A DNA stretch of 58,692 bases from Sediminimonas sp. (GCF_024637375.1 NZ_JAGXFK010000032.1:1-58692), one strand, 5' to 3'; counted from the stretch's first letter, positions 45,386 to 54,195 are shown. Notes: generated by a model not told the origin, from the sequence alone. Program-made: numbers and translations.

Positions 45386-46895
45386 AAGCAAAGGAGCGCC
45401 GGGGCTCGACGCCCCGGCGAGGAAACAGTTGAATTACACCAATCACACAGTCGAAAAGATCGGCGGCACCTCGATGAGCCGCGTGAACGAGCTGGTCGAT
45501 ACGCTCTTCGTGGGTGACCGCGAACCGTCGCAGATCTACAACCGCATCTTCGTGGTTTCGGCCTTCGCCGGCATCACCAACCTGCTGCTGGAGCACAAGA
45601 AGACCGGCAAGCCCGGTGTCTACGCGCTGTTCACCAGCGCCGACGACGACCACGGCTGGATGGATGCGCTGAACCGTGTCGCGCAGGCGATGAGCGAGGC
45701 GCACAACCAGGTTCTGGACAGCAACGCCGACCAGCGCGAAGCCGACGATTTCATCCGCGAACGGATCGAGGGCGCGCGCTCGTGCCTGATAGATTTGCAG
45801 CGGCTGTGCTCCTACGGGCATTTCCGCCTCAGCCAGCACATGGCGATCATCCGCGAGTTGCTGTCGGGCCTGGGCGAGGCGCATTCGGCCTTCGTCACCA
45901 CGCTGCTGCTGCGCCGCGCGGGTGTCGAGGCGCGCTTCATCGACCTGTCGGGCTGGCGCGACGAACGCGAGATGGATCTCGACGCGCGCATCCGCGACGG
46001 GTTCGACGGCGCCGATCCGGCCCACGAAGTGCTGATCGCCACCGGCTATGCGCAGTGCCGCGAGGGCCTGATGCAGGAATTCGACCGCGGCTATTCCGAG
46101 GTGACCTTCAGCCGCATCGCGGCGCTGACCGGCGCCCGCGAAGCGATCATTCACAAGGAATTCCACCTGTCTTCGGCCGACCCCAAGCTGGTGGGCGAGG
46201 AGGCCGTGCGCAAGCTGGGGCACACCAATTACGACGTTGCCGACCAACTTTCGAACATGGGGATGGAGGCAATCCACCCCCGCGCCGCCAAGACCTTGCG
46301 CCAGGCCAGCGTGCCGTTGCGCGTCACCAACGCGTTCGAACCCCGCGACCCCGGCACCCTGATCGACGAGAACCCCGCCGACACCCCGGCGGCGGAAATC
46401 GTGACCGGCCTGGATGTGCACGCGCTTGAGTTGTTCGAGCAGGACATGGTCGGCGTCAAGGGCTACGACGCGCGGATCCTCGAGATTCTGACGCGGCACA
46501 ACGTGCGCATCGTGTCAAAGACCTCGAACGCCAACACCATCACCCATTTCGTCGAGTCGCCGCTCAAGATCATGCGCCGGGTCGAACGCGACCTCAACGC
46601 GGCATACCCTTCTGCCGACGTGACGGTGCGGGCACTGTCGGTGGCCTCGGTCATCGGTCGCGACCTGACAGGCCTGCATGTGCTCAGCCGCGGATTGCGT
46701 GCACTCGAGGAACAGGGCATCGAGGCGCTTTCGGCGCAGCAGACGCCGCGCATGGTGGACGTGCAGTTCGTCATGCAGCGCGACGATCTCGATACGGCGA
46801 TCCGCGCCCTGCACGGGTTGTTCTTCGGCGAAGGCAATGGCGCTGCGCCCGGGGCCGACACCGACACCGACGCGGCGGGTCGCAAGGCGGCCTAA
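45378..46895 (+). CDS. ask: Ectoine-specific aspartate kinase
   Basis: A 505-residue aspartokinase of the Ask_Ect subgroup. It phosphorylates aspartate to supply aspartyl phosphate for ectoine. The start motif is [14 protein letters not shown] near residue 24. The kinase body includes [13 protein letters not shown] and [17 protein letters not shown]-terminal ACT-like domains include [15 protein letters not shown] and the [11 protein letters not shown] stretch. Ask_Ect forms are less feedback-inhibited by lysine and threonine, allowing high flux. The start overlaps ectC. No ectD (hydroxylase) follows within the window. Confidence 0.94.
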   Translation: MPESKGAPGLDAPARKQLNYTNHTVEKIGGTSMSRVNELVDTLFVGDREPSQIYNRIFVVSAFAGITNLLLEHKKTGKPGVYALFTSADDDHGWMDALNRVAQAMSEAHNQVLDSNADQREADDFIRERIEGARSCLIDLQRLCSYGHFRLSQHMAIIRELLSGLGEAHSAFVTTLLLRRAGVEARFIDLSGWRDEREMDLDARIRDGFDGADPAHEVLIATGYAQCREGLMQEFDRGYSEVTFSRIAALTGAREAIIHKEFHLSSADPKLVGEEAVRKLGHTNYDVADQLSNMGMEAIHPRAAKTLRQASVPLRVTNAFEPRDPGTLIDENPADTPAAEIVTGLDVHALELFEQDMVGVKGYDARILEILTRHNVRIVSKTSNANTITHFVESPLKIMRRVERDLNAAYPSADVTVRALSVASVIGRDLTGLHVLSRGLRALEEQGIEALSAQQTPRMVDVQFVMQRDDLDTAIRALHGLFFGEGNGAAPGADTDTDAAGRKAA

Positions 46896-46906
46896 CGCCG
46901 TTTTCC

Positions 46907-46938
46907 TTCATCTTTCCCGAAATACTCCCGCCGGAGGC
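46907..46938 (+). repeat. Roseobacter-type intergenic element, copy 4
   Basis: The core TTCATCTTTCCCGAAATACT, followed by CCCGCCGGAGGC, starts 12 bases after the ask stop. It matches copy 3 in all but one core position, including the same tail. Placement after the last gene of an operon repeats the pattern of the other copies. Confidence 0.75.
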
Positions 46939-46944
46939 ACCCGA

Positions 46945-46967
46945 GACGGCCGCCATTGGCGGCCGTC
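46945..46967 (+). terminator. Hairpin after the ectoine operon
   Basis: A perfect 10-base-pair stem (GACGGCCGCC at 46945-46954 with its complement at 46958-46967) has an ATT loop. No T tract follows, but it lies between the convergent ask and LysR genes and immediately after a repeat copy. Confidence 0.6.
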
Positions 46968-47045
46968 GAGACGACATGTGCGCGCGGAACGCGCGCTCCG
47001 CCAGGTCAGTCCGGTTTGGCGACGGCTTCCCGTTGCCGGGGGCCC

Positions 47046-48005
47046 CTACCGGTAAGTGCGCGCGCTCAGCGGCGTCGCCTCTACCTCCCAGAGGATGCGG
47101 TCGAGAAACCGTTGCTCGGCGCGGCTGAACCGGGTGACCGGATTCCATACCACCTGAACATCGATCTCGGGCAGCTTGTCATGGGGCGGCAACTGCCACA
47201 GCAACCCGTCGCGCAGGTCGCGCTTGACCGCGTGCACGGGCAGCGGCCCCACGCCCAGCCCGGCGATGATCATCCGGCGGACCTCCTCCAGGTGACTCGA
47301 CGTGCCGATGATCGTGTCGGCCAGCCCCGCCTCGGCACGCATCAGCGTCACGGGTTTGAGCACGTCCTGCAACCGGTCGGTCTCGAAGCTGACCGAGGGC
47401 TGGCCGTCCAGATCGTCGAGCGTCAGGTCGGTGCGCCCGAAAAGCGGGTGGTGCGGCCCGCAGAACAGGCCGAAAAACTCGCGATAGAGGCAGCGATATT
47501 CCAGCCGCGGGTTTTGGTGCCGCACCAGGCAAACCGCCAGCGAGGCGCTCTTGTCGGCGACACGGCCGATGGCATCGGCGCTCGACAGCACGTCGATACT
47601 CAGGTTGGCCTTGGGGTGGGCGGTGTGGAACTCGGCCAGCACCTTGTCGAACAACGGGCAGACCACGTGGCTGGCCATGGCAACCTTGACATGGCCGGTG
47701 ACCTCGTCGGTGATGTCGCGGATCAGCGTCGAAAGCCGCAGGATCGACCCCTGGATATCCACCGCCTCGCGCTGCAACAGGCGCCCCGCGTCGGTCAGCC
47801 GGAAGGTGCCGGGCCGGCGGTCGATCAGCTTCTTGCCGATCCGCTCTTCAAGCCGCTTGAGCGCGGTCGAGACGGTCGGCTGCTTGAGCCGCAGCTTGTG
47901 CGCCGCGTCGGTGACCGAGCGCGATTCCGACAGCACGATGAAGGTACGCAGCAGGTTCCAGTCCAGCTCGCGTACCAGGCGTTCGGGGGGAAGGGGTGCA
48001 GGCAT
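47046..48005 (-). CDS. LysR-family transcriptional regulator
   Basis: A 319-residue regulator. The N-terminal helix-turn-helix is LRTFIVLSESRSVTDAAHKLRLKQPTVSTALKRLEERIG (residues about 15-53, quoted in part). A coil linker and periplasmic-binding-like effector domain follow (HVKVAMASHVVCPLFDKVLAEF onward). It is divergent from a polyamine-type ABC importer, with an AT-rich gap holding an inverted repeat, so it probably regulates that operon. I prefer the ATG at 48005; a TTG at 48014 is an alternative. The effector is unknown. Confidence 0.9.
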   Translation of the reverse strand: MPAPLPPERLVRELDWNLLRTFIVLSESRSVTDAAHKLRLKQPTVSTALKRLEERIGKKLIDRRPGTFRLTDAGRLLQREAVDIQGSILRLSTLIRDITDEVTGHVKVAMASHVVCPLFDKVLAEFHTAHPKANLSIDVLSSADAIGRVADKSASLAVCLVRHQNPRLEYRCLYREFFGLFCGPHHPLFGRTDLTLDDLDGQPSVSFETDRLQDVLKPVTLMRAEAGLADTIIGTSSHLEEVRRMIIAGLGVGPLPVHAVKRDLRDGLLWQLPPHDKLPEIDVQVVWNPVTRFSRAEQRFLDRILWEVEATPLSARTYR

Positions 48006-48049
48006 AGATATCAACTATATTTACAATTCTTATTATCTATTTGATCTAT
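48004..48049. promoter_or_regulatory. Inverted repeat between the LysR gene and the ABC importer
   Basis: ATAGATATCAA (48004-48014) and TTGATCTAT (48041-48049) form an imperfect inverted repeat across an AT-rich core (TATATTTACAATTCTTATTA). The placement between divergent LysR and importer genes is classical for a LysR operator; the left arm overlaps the regulator start, consistent with autorepression. Confidence 0.5.
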
Positions 48050-48114
48050 GATGCCCCTGCGGGTCAACCTGCTTCAAACAACACGCGCAATGAACGCGAA
48101 AACGGGGAGACGAG

Positions 48115-48981
48115 ATGTCGGTCGAAGCACGCGAGGCGCGACAGCCGTGGATACTGCTGTCACCGGCGCTGACGGCAATATTTCTTTTGCTTTTCGTGCC
48201 GCTGCTGTTCATTGTCGTCTACTCGTTCTGGTTGCGCACCTCGACGGGGGCGGATCAGGTCGGGTTCTTCCTCGACAACTGGCGCGAAGCGCTATCGGAT
48301 GCCTTTTACCGCGACATCCTGCTGTTCACGCTCAAGATCGCGACAATCACCACGCTGGTCTGCGCGGTGATGGGGTACCCGGCCGCTTACGTGATCGCGC
48401 GCTCGAAGGGCAACAAGGCGCTGCTTCTTCTGCTGTTGATGCTGCCCTTCTGGATCAGCTACATCATCCGCACGATGAGCTGGATCAACATCCTTGGCGT
48501 GTCCGGGGCGCTCAACACCGCGCTTTTGTGGCTGGGCGTGATCAACGAACCGATACAGATGCTCTACAACCAGACCACGGTGATCCTGGGTCTGGTGCAT
48601 TTCCTGCTGCCGTTCATGATTCTCAACGTTTTCGTCAGCCTCGAAGGGATCGACACCAACCTGGAGGATGCCGCCAACTCGCTGGGTGCGACGCGGATGC
48701 AGGCGTTCTGGCAGGTGACATTGCCGTTGTCGCTGCCCGGGCTCGCGGCCGGGGGGCTTTTGTGCTTCGTGCTGGGCGCGGGCACCTACATCACGCCGCT
48801 GGTTCTGGGCGGGCCGGGCGATGCGATGTTCGCCAACCTGGTGTTCGAGGCGATCATCACCCAGCTCAACTGGCCGCTGGGATCGGCGCTGTCGCTGATG
48901 CTGCTGGCGGTGCTGGGGGCGCTGGTTCTGATCTACAACCGCTACCTCGGGATGGCGCAACTGATGAAGGGGCTTGGTTGA
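48115..48981 (+). CDS. Spermidine/putrescine-type ABC permease 1 (PotB-like)
   Basis: A 288-residue permease with six hydrophobic helices and the conserved coupling loop AANSLGATRMQAFWQVTLPLSLPGLAAG (near residues 185-210, quoted in part). A preceding FVSLEGIDTNLEDA stretch is typical of PotB. It imports polyamine-like or related cationic compounds with its partner permease, ATPase and binding protein. A GGGGAGACGAG box precedes the ATG at 48115. It is the first gene of a four-gene operon controlled by the LysR at left. Confidence 0.9.
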   Translation: MSVEAREARQPWILLSPALTAIFLLLFVPLLFIVVYSFWLRTSTGADQVGFFLDNWREALSDAFYRDILLFTLKIATITTLVCAVMGYPAAYVIARSKGNKALLLLLLMLPFWISYIIRTMSWINILGVSGALNTALLWLGVINEPIQMLYNQTTVILGLVHFLLPFMILNVFVSLEGIDTNLEDAANSLGATRMQAFWQVTLPLSLPGLAAGGLLCFVLGAGTYITPLVLGGPGDAMFANLVFEAIITQLNWPLGSALSLMLLAVLGALVLIYNRYLGMAQLMKGLG

Positions 48982-48982
48982 A

Positions 48983-49780
48983 ATGGGGGGCACCATGGGA
49001 TGGCATCTGCTGCGCGGCTGGACGGTTCTGGTCTACCTGTTCATGTTCCTGCCCGTCGCGGTGGTGGTTCTGCTGAGCTTCAACGCGTCGCAGTTCGGCG
49101 CCTTTCCGATGACCGGCTTTTCCTTCCGCTGGTTCGTGGAACTGGCCCAGAACGAAGCCATTTTGCGCGCCTTCCGCACCTCGGTTACGCTTGGGGTGAT
49201 GACGGCGGCGATCTCGACGACGCTGGGGGTGCTGGCGAGCCTCGCGATGGTGCGCTACCGGGTGCCGGGGTCCAACTACATCTCGACGCTGCTGATCGCG
49301 CCGATCCTGGTGCCCGAGGTGGTGCTGGCGGTGGCGCTGCTGCTGTTCCTGAATTTCCTCGGCATCAACAAGAGCTTCACGCTGCTGCTGTTCGGCCATG
49401 TGATCTTCACGCTGCCCTTCGTGATCCTGGTGGTGCAGGCGCGGCTGATCAGCATCAAGCGCGATATCGAGGAGGCCGCGATGAGCCTCGGCGCCAGCCC
49501 GCGGCAGACCTTTTTCCAGATCACCCTGCCGCTGATGCTGCCGGCGGTCCTGGCGGGCGCGTTGTTCGCCTTAACCATCAGCTTCGACGACATTACCGGC
49601 ACGTTGTTCTGGAAACCCGGCGGTGTCGAAACCGTGCCGACGCAGATCTTCGCGATGCTGCGCAACTCGATCTCGCCCGAGATAAACGCGCTGGGCACGG
49701 TGATGATCGTGCTGACCGTGGGCCTGCCCTTGCTGGGGCTGGCAATCGCGCGAACCCTTTCCCAAAAGCGCGGCATCTAG
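48983..49780 (+). CDS. Spermidine/putrescine-type ABC permease 2 (PotC-like)
   Basis: A 265-residue permease with six helices. The coupling loop is EEAAMSLGASPRQTFFQITLP (near residues 165-185), preceded by LLFLNFLGINKSFTLLLFGHV and LISIKRDI. It pairs with the PotB-like protein. The ATG at 48983 follows GAAGGGGC; an ATG at 48995 (MGWHLL) is a fair alternative. The gene follows the previous stop immediately. The substrate is set by the binding protein. Confidence 0.9.
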   Translation: MGGTMGWHLLRGWTVLVYLFMFLPVAVVVLLSFNASQFGAFPMTGFSFRWFVELAQNEAILRAFRTSVTLGVMTAAISTTLGVLASLAMVRYRVPGSNYISTLLIAPILVPEVVLAVALLLFLNFLGINKSFTLLLFGHVIFTLPFVILVVQARLISIKRDIEEAAMSLGASPRQTFFQITLPLMLPAVLAGALFALTISFDDITGTLFWKPGGVETVPTQIFAMLRNSISPEINALGTVMIVLTVGLPLLGLAIARTLSQKRGI

Positions 49781-49819
49781 AACCGCGCCCTTTTCAATCC
49801 GATCAACAAGGAGACCACG

Positions 49820-50974
49820 ATGACCAAAAAAATCGACAATACCACCCGCTACGAGCGCCTGCGCGAGCGTTACATGAACGGCGATCTCGACCGGCGCAGC
49901 TTTCTCGGGCTGATCGGCGCCGCGGGGCTGGCCTATGGCGTGCAGACGCCCTTTGCCAAGTATGCCAACGCGGCCACCGTAAGCCAGGTTCGTTTCGACG
50001 GCTGGGGCGGCGTCGTCAGCGAGGCGCTGCGCGAGAACGCCTTCGACCCATTCGAGGCCGAGACCGGCATCAAGGTGGTTGACGGCACCTTCGGCGGCGC
50101 CGACGAATACATCAGCCGCGTCAAGGCCAGCCAGGAGGGCGAATACAACATCGCTCACCTGTCGGGCGTGTTCGACTACGCGCGCTATCACAACCTCGGC
50201 CTGAGCACCGAACTCAACGAGGACAACATCCCCAACCTGGAATACGTCATTCCCAAGCTGATCGACGTGTTCCGCGCGGTTACCGACGGCAAGCTCAGCT
50301 GCGTGCCTTACGACTACGGCACCACCGGGTTGGCCTACAACCGCAAGTATATCTCGGATGAGGAGATGCAGGAAAAGGGTGCCAACATCCTTCTCGACCC
50401 GGCTCGCAAGGGCAAGATCGCCGGCTGGTCCGACTGGCGCACGCGGATGTGGTATGCCGCGTTGCAAACCGGGCAGAACCCCAACGACGTCACCGACGAG
50501 GAAGCTTGCTGGGACGCCGTCCGCGCCCATCGCGACCTGTTGCTGAAGTACTGGGGCTCGGGCGCCGAGTTGATGAGCCTGCTGGCCGAGGAAGAGATCC
50601 ACGTCACCGAGGGCTGGTCGGGCCGCATCTATGCGCTGCAGGAGCAGGGCCACGACATCGGCTACATGGACCCGCCCAACGGCTTCGGCTGGCAGGAATG
50701 CATGTTCGTGCTCAAGGGCAGCCCGATGGAGGCCTGCGAGGAGTTGCTCAACTTCATGCTGGCGCCCGAGACCGCCATCGCGGTGGCCGAGGGGCAGAAC
50801 TACCCGCCGGCGCTGGACCCCACCAAGGTGGACCTGGGCGACAAGATCCCGACACTGCCCGCGTTCGACCCCACCGGCAAACTGGACGGCCTGACCTTCG
50901 CCGACCCGGAATACTGGAACGGCCACGAGCAGGCATGGTCGAAGGAATTCGGCCGGGTGCAGAAAGGCTACTGA
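49820..50974 (+). CDS. Spermidine/putrescine-type substrate-binding protein (PotD-like)
   Basis: A 384-residue periplasmic protein. The signal has a twin-arginine core (DLDRRSFLGLIGAAGLAYG near residues 23-41). The mature part is a type 2 binding fold with VSQVRFDGWGGVVSEALREN, VPYDYGTTGLAYNRKY and GFGWQECMFVLKGSPMEACE. Sequence flow matches the PotD/PotF group, but the pocket residues are not diagnostic, so another amine or organic acid is possible. AAGGAG lies before the ATG. A hairpin follows. Confidence 0.9.
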   Translation: MTKKIDNTTRYERLRERYMNGDLDRRSFLGLIGAAGLAYGVQTPFAKYANAATVSQVRFDGWGGVVSEALRENAFDPFEAETGIKVVDGTFGGADEYISRVKASQEGEYNIAHLSGVFDYARYHNLGLSTELNEDNIPNLEYVIPKLIDVFRAVTDGKLSCVPYDYGTTGLAYNRKYISDEEMQEKGANILLDPARKGKIAGWSDWRTRMWYAALQTGQNPNDVTDEEACWDAVRAHRDLLLKYWGSGAELMSLLAEEEIHVTEGWSGRIYALQEQGHDIGYMDPPNGFGWQECMFVLKGSPMEACEELLNFMLAPETAIAVAEGQNYPPALDPTKVDLGDKIPTLPAFDPTGKLDGLTFADPEYWNGHEQAWSKEFGRVQKGY

Positions 50975-50984
50975 GACTGACAGG

Positions 50985-51009
50985 CCCCGCGCCCGGTCCG
51001 GGCGCGGGG
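50985..51009 (+). terminator. Hairpin between binding-protein and ATPase genes (attenuator)
   Basis: CCCCGCGCCCGG (50985-50996) pairs with its complement (50998-51009), a very strong GC stem that in practice opens a few bases for the loop. It lies 10 bases after the binding-protein stop and upstream of the ATPase, so it likely stabilises the first transcript part or cuts readthrough, keeping the ATPase less abundant. Confidence 0.65.
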
Positions 51010-51037
51010 ATCATCCGAGCGCAAGGGGGACCGCCAG

Positions 51038-52114
51038 TTGAGTTCCGTTCACCTGAACAACATCGTGAAACGTTTCGGCGCCGTGACGGCGGTGCACAGC
51101 ACCTCGCTGGAAATCCCGGAGGGCGCGTTCGTCACGCTTCTGGGGCCATCGGGTTGTGGCAAGACCACCAACCTGCGCATGATCGCAGGGCTGCTGGACC
51201 CGACCGAGGGCGAGATCCTGATCGGCGGCAAGCGCGTCAACGACGTGCCCATCCACAAGCGCAACCTCGGGCTGGTGTTTCAGAACTACGCGCTGTTTCC
51301 GCACAAGACGGTGGCCGACAACGTGGCCTTCGGCTTGAAGTATCGCGACGTTCCCAGCGACGACATCGCCACCAAGGTGCAGGATGCGCTGGAGCTGGTG
51401 CAACTGCCGGACGTGGGTGACCGCTATCCCAAGGAGCTGTCGGGCGGCCAGCAACAGCGCATCGCGCTGGCGCGCGCCATCGTGATCGAACCCGACGTGC
51501 TGTTGCTCGACGAGCCGCTCTCGGCGCTCGACGCCAACCTGCGCGAGGACATGCGCGTCGAACTCAAGCGCATCCAGGAGCGCATCGGCGTGACCACCGT
51601 GTTCGTCACCCATGACCAGTCCGAGGCCCTGGCGATGTCGGATCAGATCGTGGTGATGTCCGATGGCCGGGTCGAGCAGGTCGGCGCGCCCGAAGAGGTC
51701 TACAACACGCCCGCATCCGAATTCGTGGCCAATTTCCTGGGCGCGTCGAACATCCTTGCCGCCCGCTGCACGCGCCGCGGACCCGAGGGCGTCGATATCG
51801 AGGCGCCCACGTTCGGCAAGCTGACGGTGCCGGCGGAGAAGGCGCCGAACCTTGGTTCGGAAGGGCCGGCCAAGCTGGTGATCCGGGCCGAAAAGCTGCT
51901 GGTTTCGCGTGATGAGGCGCCCGAAGGTGTGCTGTCGGTGCCCGCCACCATAGAGGCGGTCGATTACCAGGGCCAGGCGGTGCGCTATTTCGTGCGCGCC
52001 GACGATACGCAATTGCAGGCCATCAACATGATCGACCAGCACCCGTTCGCAACGGGTGACGCGATCAACCTGCACCTGCGCCCCATCGACTGCGCCGCGT
52101 TGCCCGGGGACTGA
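51038..52114 (+). CDS. Spermidine/putrescine-type ABC ATPase (PotA-like), TTG start
   Basis: A 358-residue ATPase. Walker A is GPSGCGKTT near residue 38. The signature is LSGGQQQRIALARAI near 135. Walker B is VLLLDEPLSALDANL near 158, and the H-loop is VFVTHDQSEAL near 190. A C-terminal TOBE domain covers residues about 280-355. The start is TTG at 51038 after AAGGGGGA; the next in-frame ATG lies beyond the Walker A site, so TTG is required. It energises the two permeases encoded upstream. All motifs are intact. Confidence 0.92.
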   Translation: MSSVHLNNIVKRFGAVTAVHSTSLEIPEGAFVTLLGPSGCGKTTNLRMIAGLLDPTEGEILIGGKRVNDVPIHKRNLGLVFQNYALFPHKTVADNVAFGLKYRDVPSDDIATKVQDALELVQLPDVGDRYPKELSGGQQQRIALARAIVIEPDVLLLDEPLSALDANLREDMRVELKRIQERIGVTTVFVTHDQSEALAMSDQIVVMSDGRVEQVGAPEEVYNTPASEFVANFLGASNILAARCTRRGPEGVDIEAPTFGKLTVPAEKAPNLGSEGPAKLVIRAEKLLVSRDEAPEGVLSVPATIEAVDYQGQAVRYFVRADDTQLQAINMIDQHPFATGDAINLHLRPIDCAALPGD

Positions 52115-52130
52115 CCCGGAGATCGCAATC

Positions 52131-52757
52131 TCAGCCCGCCTTGTCGGCGCTGCGTTCTAACACGCACCAGGCAAAGGGCTGTGCCACGCCGCCGGGTGTC
52201 TGGTGCACCTCGCGGAACGTGCGCAGCAGGCGGAATTCGGCACCCAGTTGGGCCGAAAGCCCGGCCGCGTCGTATCTGCGGACCGGCAAGCCGCTGCATT
52301 TCTCGGGGCCGTCGGGGGCGAAGGTCGCCAATATCGCCAGCCCGCCAGGCCGCAGCGCCTGGTTCAGCGCGCCAAGATAGGCTGTCCGCTGGTCGGGCTC
52401 GGTGAGAAATTGGAACACCGCCCGATCGTGCCAGACATCATAGGCCCGGTCGGGGTGCCATTCGGTCAGGTCCGCCACGATCCAGCGCACGCGGTCGGCC
52501 CGGTTGCCCAGCCGCGCCTTCGCATGGGCAAGCGCGGGTTCCGAGATGTCCAGAACGGTCAGATCGTCCCAGCCGCGCGACACAAGCACATCGACGAGGC
52601 GCGAAGCGCCGCCGCCCACGTCGATCAGTGCACGGTGATCGGGCCCGCAGGCCCCAAGCGCGTCGAGCGAGGGCCGCGGGTCGTCCTGGAACCAACTGAC
52701 GCTGTCGGGCGCCTTGCTGCGATAGACATCATCCCAATGTGATTTGCGCGGCGTGAT
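52131..52757 (-). CDS. Class I SAM-dependent methyltransferase with no canonical start codon
   Basis: A 208-residue methyltransferase if translated from 52757. The SAM-binding GGGASRLVDVLVSRG follows a conserved N-terminus ITPRKSHWDDVYRSKAPDSVSWFQ typical of this family (usually starting MTPR). Later motifs are VLDISEPALAHAKARL, VADLTEWHP and YDVWHDRAVFQFL. The first codon is ATC at 52757, directly behind a perfect AAGGAGG with a 6-base gap; the frame has no ATG, GTG or TTG until a GTG at 52619 that would delete the conserved start. The TAG of the upstream aminotransferase is in the same frame, so no longer start exists. The substrate is unknown. Confidence 0.78.
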   Translation of the reverse strand: MTPRKSHWDDVYRSKAPDSVSWFQDDPRPSLDALGACGPDHRALIDVGGGASRLVDVLVSRGWDDLTVLDISEPALAHAKARLGNRADRVRWIVADLTEWHPDRAYDVWHDRAVFQFLTEPDQRTAYLGALNQALRPGGLAILATFAPDGPEKCSGLPVRRYDAAGLSAQLGAEFRLLRTFREVHQTPGGVAQPFAWCVLERSADKAG

Positions 52758-52775
52758 GGCGGGCCTCCTTGCGCA

Positions 52776-54098
52776 CTAGCCAAGCACCTGCCGCAGGCTC
52801 TTGTCCAGTTTTTCGACGATCTCGTCGATATGAGTATCCTCCAGGATGAACGGGGGCGCCAGCAGGATATGATCGCCTTGCTGACCGTCGATGGTGCCGC
52901 CCATGGGATAGCAGATCAACCCGTTCTCGAAGGTGGCCCTTTTCAACGCCTTGTGCACCGCGCGTTCGGGTGCGAAGGGCGCTTTCGTGGCGCGGTCCTC
53001 GACCAGTTCGATGCCGCGAAACAAACCGCGTCCGCGGATGTCGCCCACATGCGGGTGCTGACCGAATGCGGCGCGCAGGGCCGAATCCAGCCGCTCGCCC
53101 ATCGGCGTGACGCGCGCCAGAAGCCCGTCGTCGGTCAGCCGCGAGAGCACCGCGCCGGCGGCCGCGGCCGCGGTGGGGTGGCCGATATAGGTGTGCCCGT
53201 GCTGGAAAAAGCCCGATCCGCCCTCGATGGCGGCATAGATCGCGCCCGAGCACAGCATCGCGCCGACCGGCTGATATCCGGCGCCCAGGCCCTTGGCCAC
53301 GGTCACGATGTCGGGGCTTATGCCGTCCTGCTCGCAGGCGAAGAGGGTGCCGGTACGCCCCATGCCGCACATGACCTCGTCGAGGATCAGCAGCACGCCG
53401 TGGCGGTCGCAGATTTCGCGCACCCTCTTGAAGTAACCCTCGACCGGGGGCACCGCCCCGGCGGTGGCGCCGACCACCGGCTCAGCCACGAAGGCCATCA
53501 CCGTTTCGGGGCCGAGGCGTTCGATCTCGGCCTCCAGCTCGCCGGCGACGCGCTGGCCGTAGTCCCATTCGGTTTCGCCGTCGGCTTGCCCGCGATAGGC
53601 GTAGCACGGTGCGATATGGGTGGTTTCGATCATCATCGGTGCGAACGGGGTGCGGCGCCACATGTTGCCCCCGGTGGCCAGCGCACCCAGGGTATTGCCA
53701 TGATAGCTCTGCCGGCGCGCGATGATCCGGTGGCGCTGCGGCTCGCCGATTTCCAGGAAATACTGCCGTGCCAGCTTGAGCGCGGCCTCCACCGCTTCGG
53801 ACCCGCCCGAGACGAGGTAGACGCGCTCGATTCCTGCGGGCGCGCGCGCGATCAGCGCATCGGCCAGCGATTCGGCCGACTCGGAGGTGAAAAAGCCGGT
53901 ATGGGCGAAGGCGACCTTGTCGAGTTGCGCCTTGATCGCGGCGGTAACCGCCTTGTCCGAATGCCCCAGGCACGACACCGCCGCCCCTCCCGACGCGTCG
54001 AGGTAACGTTTGCCGGCGGTGTCGTGAAGGTAGACGCCATCGCCATGGGAAACCGTGGGCTGGGCGGATTTGGTATGGCGGGGAAAGATGTGGGACAT
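52776..54098 (-). CDS. Class III aminotransferase (aspartate aminotransferase family)
   Basis: A 440-residue PLP enzyme. Conserved parts are YLDASGGAAVSCLGHSD, VYLVSGGSEAVEAALKLAR, RRQSYHGNTLGALATGG, LLILDEVMCGMGRTGTLFA and the PLP lysine in IVTVAKGLGAGYQPVGAMLC near residue 270. It resembles omega-amino acid: pyruvate or taurine/beta-alanine transaminases, but the donor cannot be fixed. It is divergent from an RpiR regulator and TAXI-TRAP transporter, so imported amino compounds may be its substrate. I take the ATG at 54098; the longer frame is an artefact. Confidence 0.9.
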   Translation of the reverse strand: MSHIFPRHTKSAQPTVSHGDGVYLHDTAGKRYLDASGGAAVSCLGHSDKAVTAAIKAQLDKVAFAHTGFFTSESAESLADALIARAPAGIERVYLVSGGSEAVEAALKLARQYFLEIGEPQRHRIIARRQSYHGNTLGALATGGNMWRRTPFAPMMIETTHIAPCYAYRGQADGETEWDYGQRVAGELEAEIERLGPETVMAFVAEPVVGATAGAVPPVEGYFKRVREICDRHGVLLILDEVMCGMGRTGTLFACEQDGISPDIVTVAKGLGAGYQPVGAMLCSGAIYAAIEGGSGFFQHGHTYIGHPTAAAAAGAVLSRLTDDGLLARVTPMGERLDSALRAAFGQHPHVGDIRGRGLFRGIELVEDRATKAPFAPERAVHKALKRATFENGLICYPMGGTIDGQQGDHILLAPPFILEDTHIDEIVEKLDKSLRQVLG

Positions 54099-54141
54099 GT
54101 GGTATCGGGTCTCCGGACCTTGGCAAAAGTTGCGGGAATAG

Positions 54142-54157
54142 TGAAACATCTGTTTCA
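54142..54157. promoter_or_regulatory. Perfect operator-like palindrome between aminotransferase and RpiR genes
   Basis: TGAAACATCTGTTTCA is a perfect 7+2+7 palindrome in the 97-base divergent gap, 44 bases from the aminotransferase ATG and 39 from the RpiR ATG. RpiR-family regulators often bind TGAAA/TTTCA-type palindromes, so this is a strong operator candidate controlling both directions. Confidence 0.75.
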
Positions 54158-54195
54158 AATGTTGACAAGTGATAAAACGGATGGAACGATAAACC

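Noticed and set aside
43607..46895. A hydroxyectoine gene (ectD) in the ectoine operon
   Set aside because: The operon passes from ectC straight to the aspartokinase, and the repeat and hairpin follow; no EctD-like dioxygenase is encoded.
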